A DNA stretch of 64,000 nt from Polymorphobacter megasporae (GTDB lineage: Bacteria > Pseudomonadota > Alphaproteobacteria > Sphingomonadales > Sphingomonadaceae), in assembly GCF_018982885.2 (NCBI RefSeq), contig NZ_CP081849.1, positions 842,786-906,785 of the forward strand. Direction: 5' to 3'. This document shows positions 63,121 through 64,000 of this stretch, piece after piece. Under the pieces are notes generated by a model. The model worked only from the letters and a program-made list of their open reading frames with translations, did no database searches and had not been told where the DNA came from. Within the stretch, counting starts at the first letter, position 1. Each line of letters opens with the position of its first letter. Both the position numbers and the translations under genes were made by a program.

Positions 63121-64000
63121 ATGCTGCGTCTGCAAACCCCGTTCGGCTTTGACTCAACCGCCGCGGAGCTGGCGCGCGGAGTCGATCCGTCCGGAAAGCG
63201 GATCGTTATCACCGGCGGCGCGGCCGGTATAGGACTTGTGACCGCCCGCGTCTTGGCCAGTGCCGGGGCGGAAATCACGCTCGCGGTCCGCCGCCCAGAA
63301 ATGGCGCGTGTGGCTGTCGACGATCTGCGCCGGTCGACCGGCAACCCGGCTATAGAGATCAGGCAGCTCGATGTTGCGGACCTTTGCTCGGTGGCTACGT
63401 TCGTCGACGAGTGGAGCGGCGCGCTCCACGTCATGATCAATAATGCCGGGATCATGGCCGTGCCGGAACTAGAGCGTACGCCGCAGGGTTTCGAGCTTCA
63501 GTTCGGCACGAACTATCTCGGGCATTTCGCACTTGCACTCGGACTGCGCCGCTCGCTAGCAGCAGCAAACGGCGCTCGCGTCGTCTCCGTGAGTTCAAGC
63601 GGACACCTGTTCTCACCGGTTCTTTTCGACGACCTCGACTTTGATTTCGTGCCCTACACGCCGATCGGAGCCTACGGACAATCGAAGTCGGCTGCGGCGC
63701 TGCTGGCTGTCGGCATCACTCGTCAGTGGGCGAGCGACGGTATCGTGTCGAACGCGCTCAATCCCGGCGCAATCGCGACCGGTCTCCAGAAGCACACCGG
63801 CGGACTGAGGACGCCCCTCGCGCTTCGCAAAACGCCCGAACAGGGAGCGGCAACAACCGTCTTGCTGGCGGCATCGCCATTGCTCGAAGGAATTAGCGGC
63901 CGCTACTTCGAGGATTGCAACGAAGCCGAGCAGGTTACCAGACGTCCGACGGACTTCACCGGTGGTTATGCTGCCTACGCGCTCGACCCGAGCAATGCTG
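63121..64000 (+). CDS. Short-chain dehydrogenase, retinol-dehydrogenase-like (runs off right edge)
   Basis: At least 293 residues; the frame is still open at the window end. SDR motifs: ITGGAAGIGLVTARVLA, NNAGIM, VSSSGH (catalytic Ser), YGQSKSA (Tyr and Lys). It resembles the retinol dehydrogenase/WW-oxidoreductase branch with a long N-terminal start (MLRLQTPFGFDSTAAELARGVD). The start has AGGAG upstream. The substrate is unknown. It begins 54 bases after wrbA and is probably in the same transcript. Confidence 0.88.
   Translation, partial: MLRLQTPFGFDSTAAELARGVDPSGKRIVITGGAAGIGLVTARVLASAGAEITLAVRRPEMARVAVDDLRRSTGNPAIEIRQLDVADLCSVATFVDEWSGALHVMINNAGIMAVPELERTPQGFELQFGTNYLGHFALALGLRRSLAAANGARVVSVSSSGHLFSPVLFDDLDFDFVPYTPIGAYGQSKSAAALLAVGITRQWASDGIVSNALNPGAIATGLQKHTGGLRTPLALRKTPEQGAATTVLLAASPLLEGISGRYFEDCNEAEQVTRRPTDFTGGYAAYALDPSNA

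Noticed and set aside
1..64000. CRISPR arrays, tRNA and rRNA genes
   Set aside because: I found no regularly spaced short repeats, no cloverleaf-like sequence with a CCA-proximal acceptor stem and no rRNA signature by reading; a dedicated search was not possible.

Overview
The window looks like accessory or replicon-edge DNA of a sphingomonad alphaproteobacterium (Sphingomonas/Novosphingobium type). The reasons are three proteins with PEPxxWA-type PEP-CTERM sorting tails, a Tat-exported glucose-fructose-oxidoreductase-like enzyme, an alternative oxidase, a STN-domain TonB receptor with a sigma/FecR pair, and GC-rich coding with short spacers. An accessory ssb, a DUF2493 gene, a resolvase and many IS remnants suggest a plasmid, chromid or integrated element, but no replication or conjugation gene is visible to prove it.

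Layout. 1-2.2 kb: ssb with a hairpin-rich leader and a frameshifted resolvase. 2.5-19.4 kb: mostly single genes (MarR-GNAT fusion, AAA ATPase, YdcF, KatE, GFOR, GT2, deaminase) interleaved with genes broken by one or two lesions (SRAP, AraC remnant, AAA ATPase, DUF2252). 19.7-22 kb: a DUF2493 gene carrying the same leader as ssb, and a fused MNT-HEPN protein. 22.3-28.1 kb: an IS graveyard (IS110, IS630, IS3) holding an AT-rich beta-helix PEP-CTERM gene and one intact IS5-family copy with a TTA duplication. 28.6-31.1 kb: a tight operon of a photoactive-yellow-protein homologue, a PAS-GGDEF diguanylate cyclase and an EAL phosphodiesterase. 31-41.7 kb: sparse DNA with a lipoprotein, a PEP-CTERM protein, a frameshifted IS110, a possible effector/immunity-like pair, and a SrpA-type catalase with an AraC regulator. 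41.8-47 kb: an NsrR-linked nitric-oxide defence cluster (truncated haemoglobin, YeaR-like DUF1971, flavohaemoglobin, FTR1, GST, alternative oxidase). 47.2-58.2 kb: a leftward block in which a TonB receptor, ECF sigma and FecR precede a series of exported hydrolases and small periplasmic proteins. 58.3-64 kb: rightward redox and detoxification genes (SDRs, DUF1348, SLAC1-like channel, hydrolase, WrbA).

The most interesting items are: (1) the PYP-GGDEF-EAL operon, a likely light-to-c-di-GMP circuit with the chromophore Cys/Tyr/Glu triad kept; (2) a leader element present three times in the same orientation before ssb, the DUF2493 gene and a gene off the left edge, possibly a structured RNA or a single-strand (Frpo-like) promoter; (3) the NsrR cluster ending in an alternative oxidase; (4) the cell-surface-signalling triad joined to a hydrolase battery. 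No tRNA, rRNA or CRISPR array was seen. All family assignments are by eye; no database search was run.
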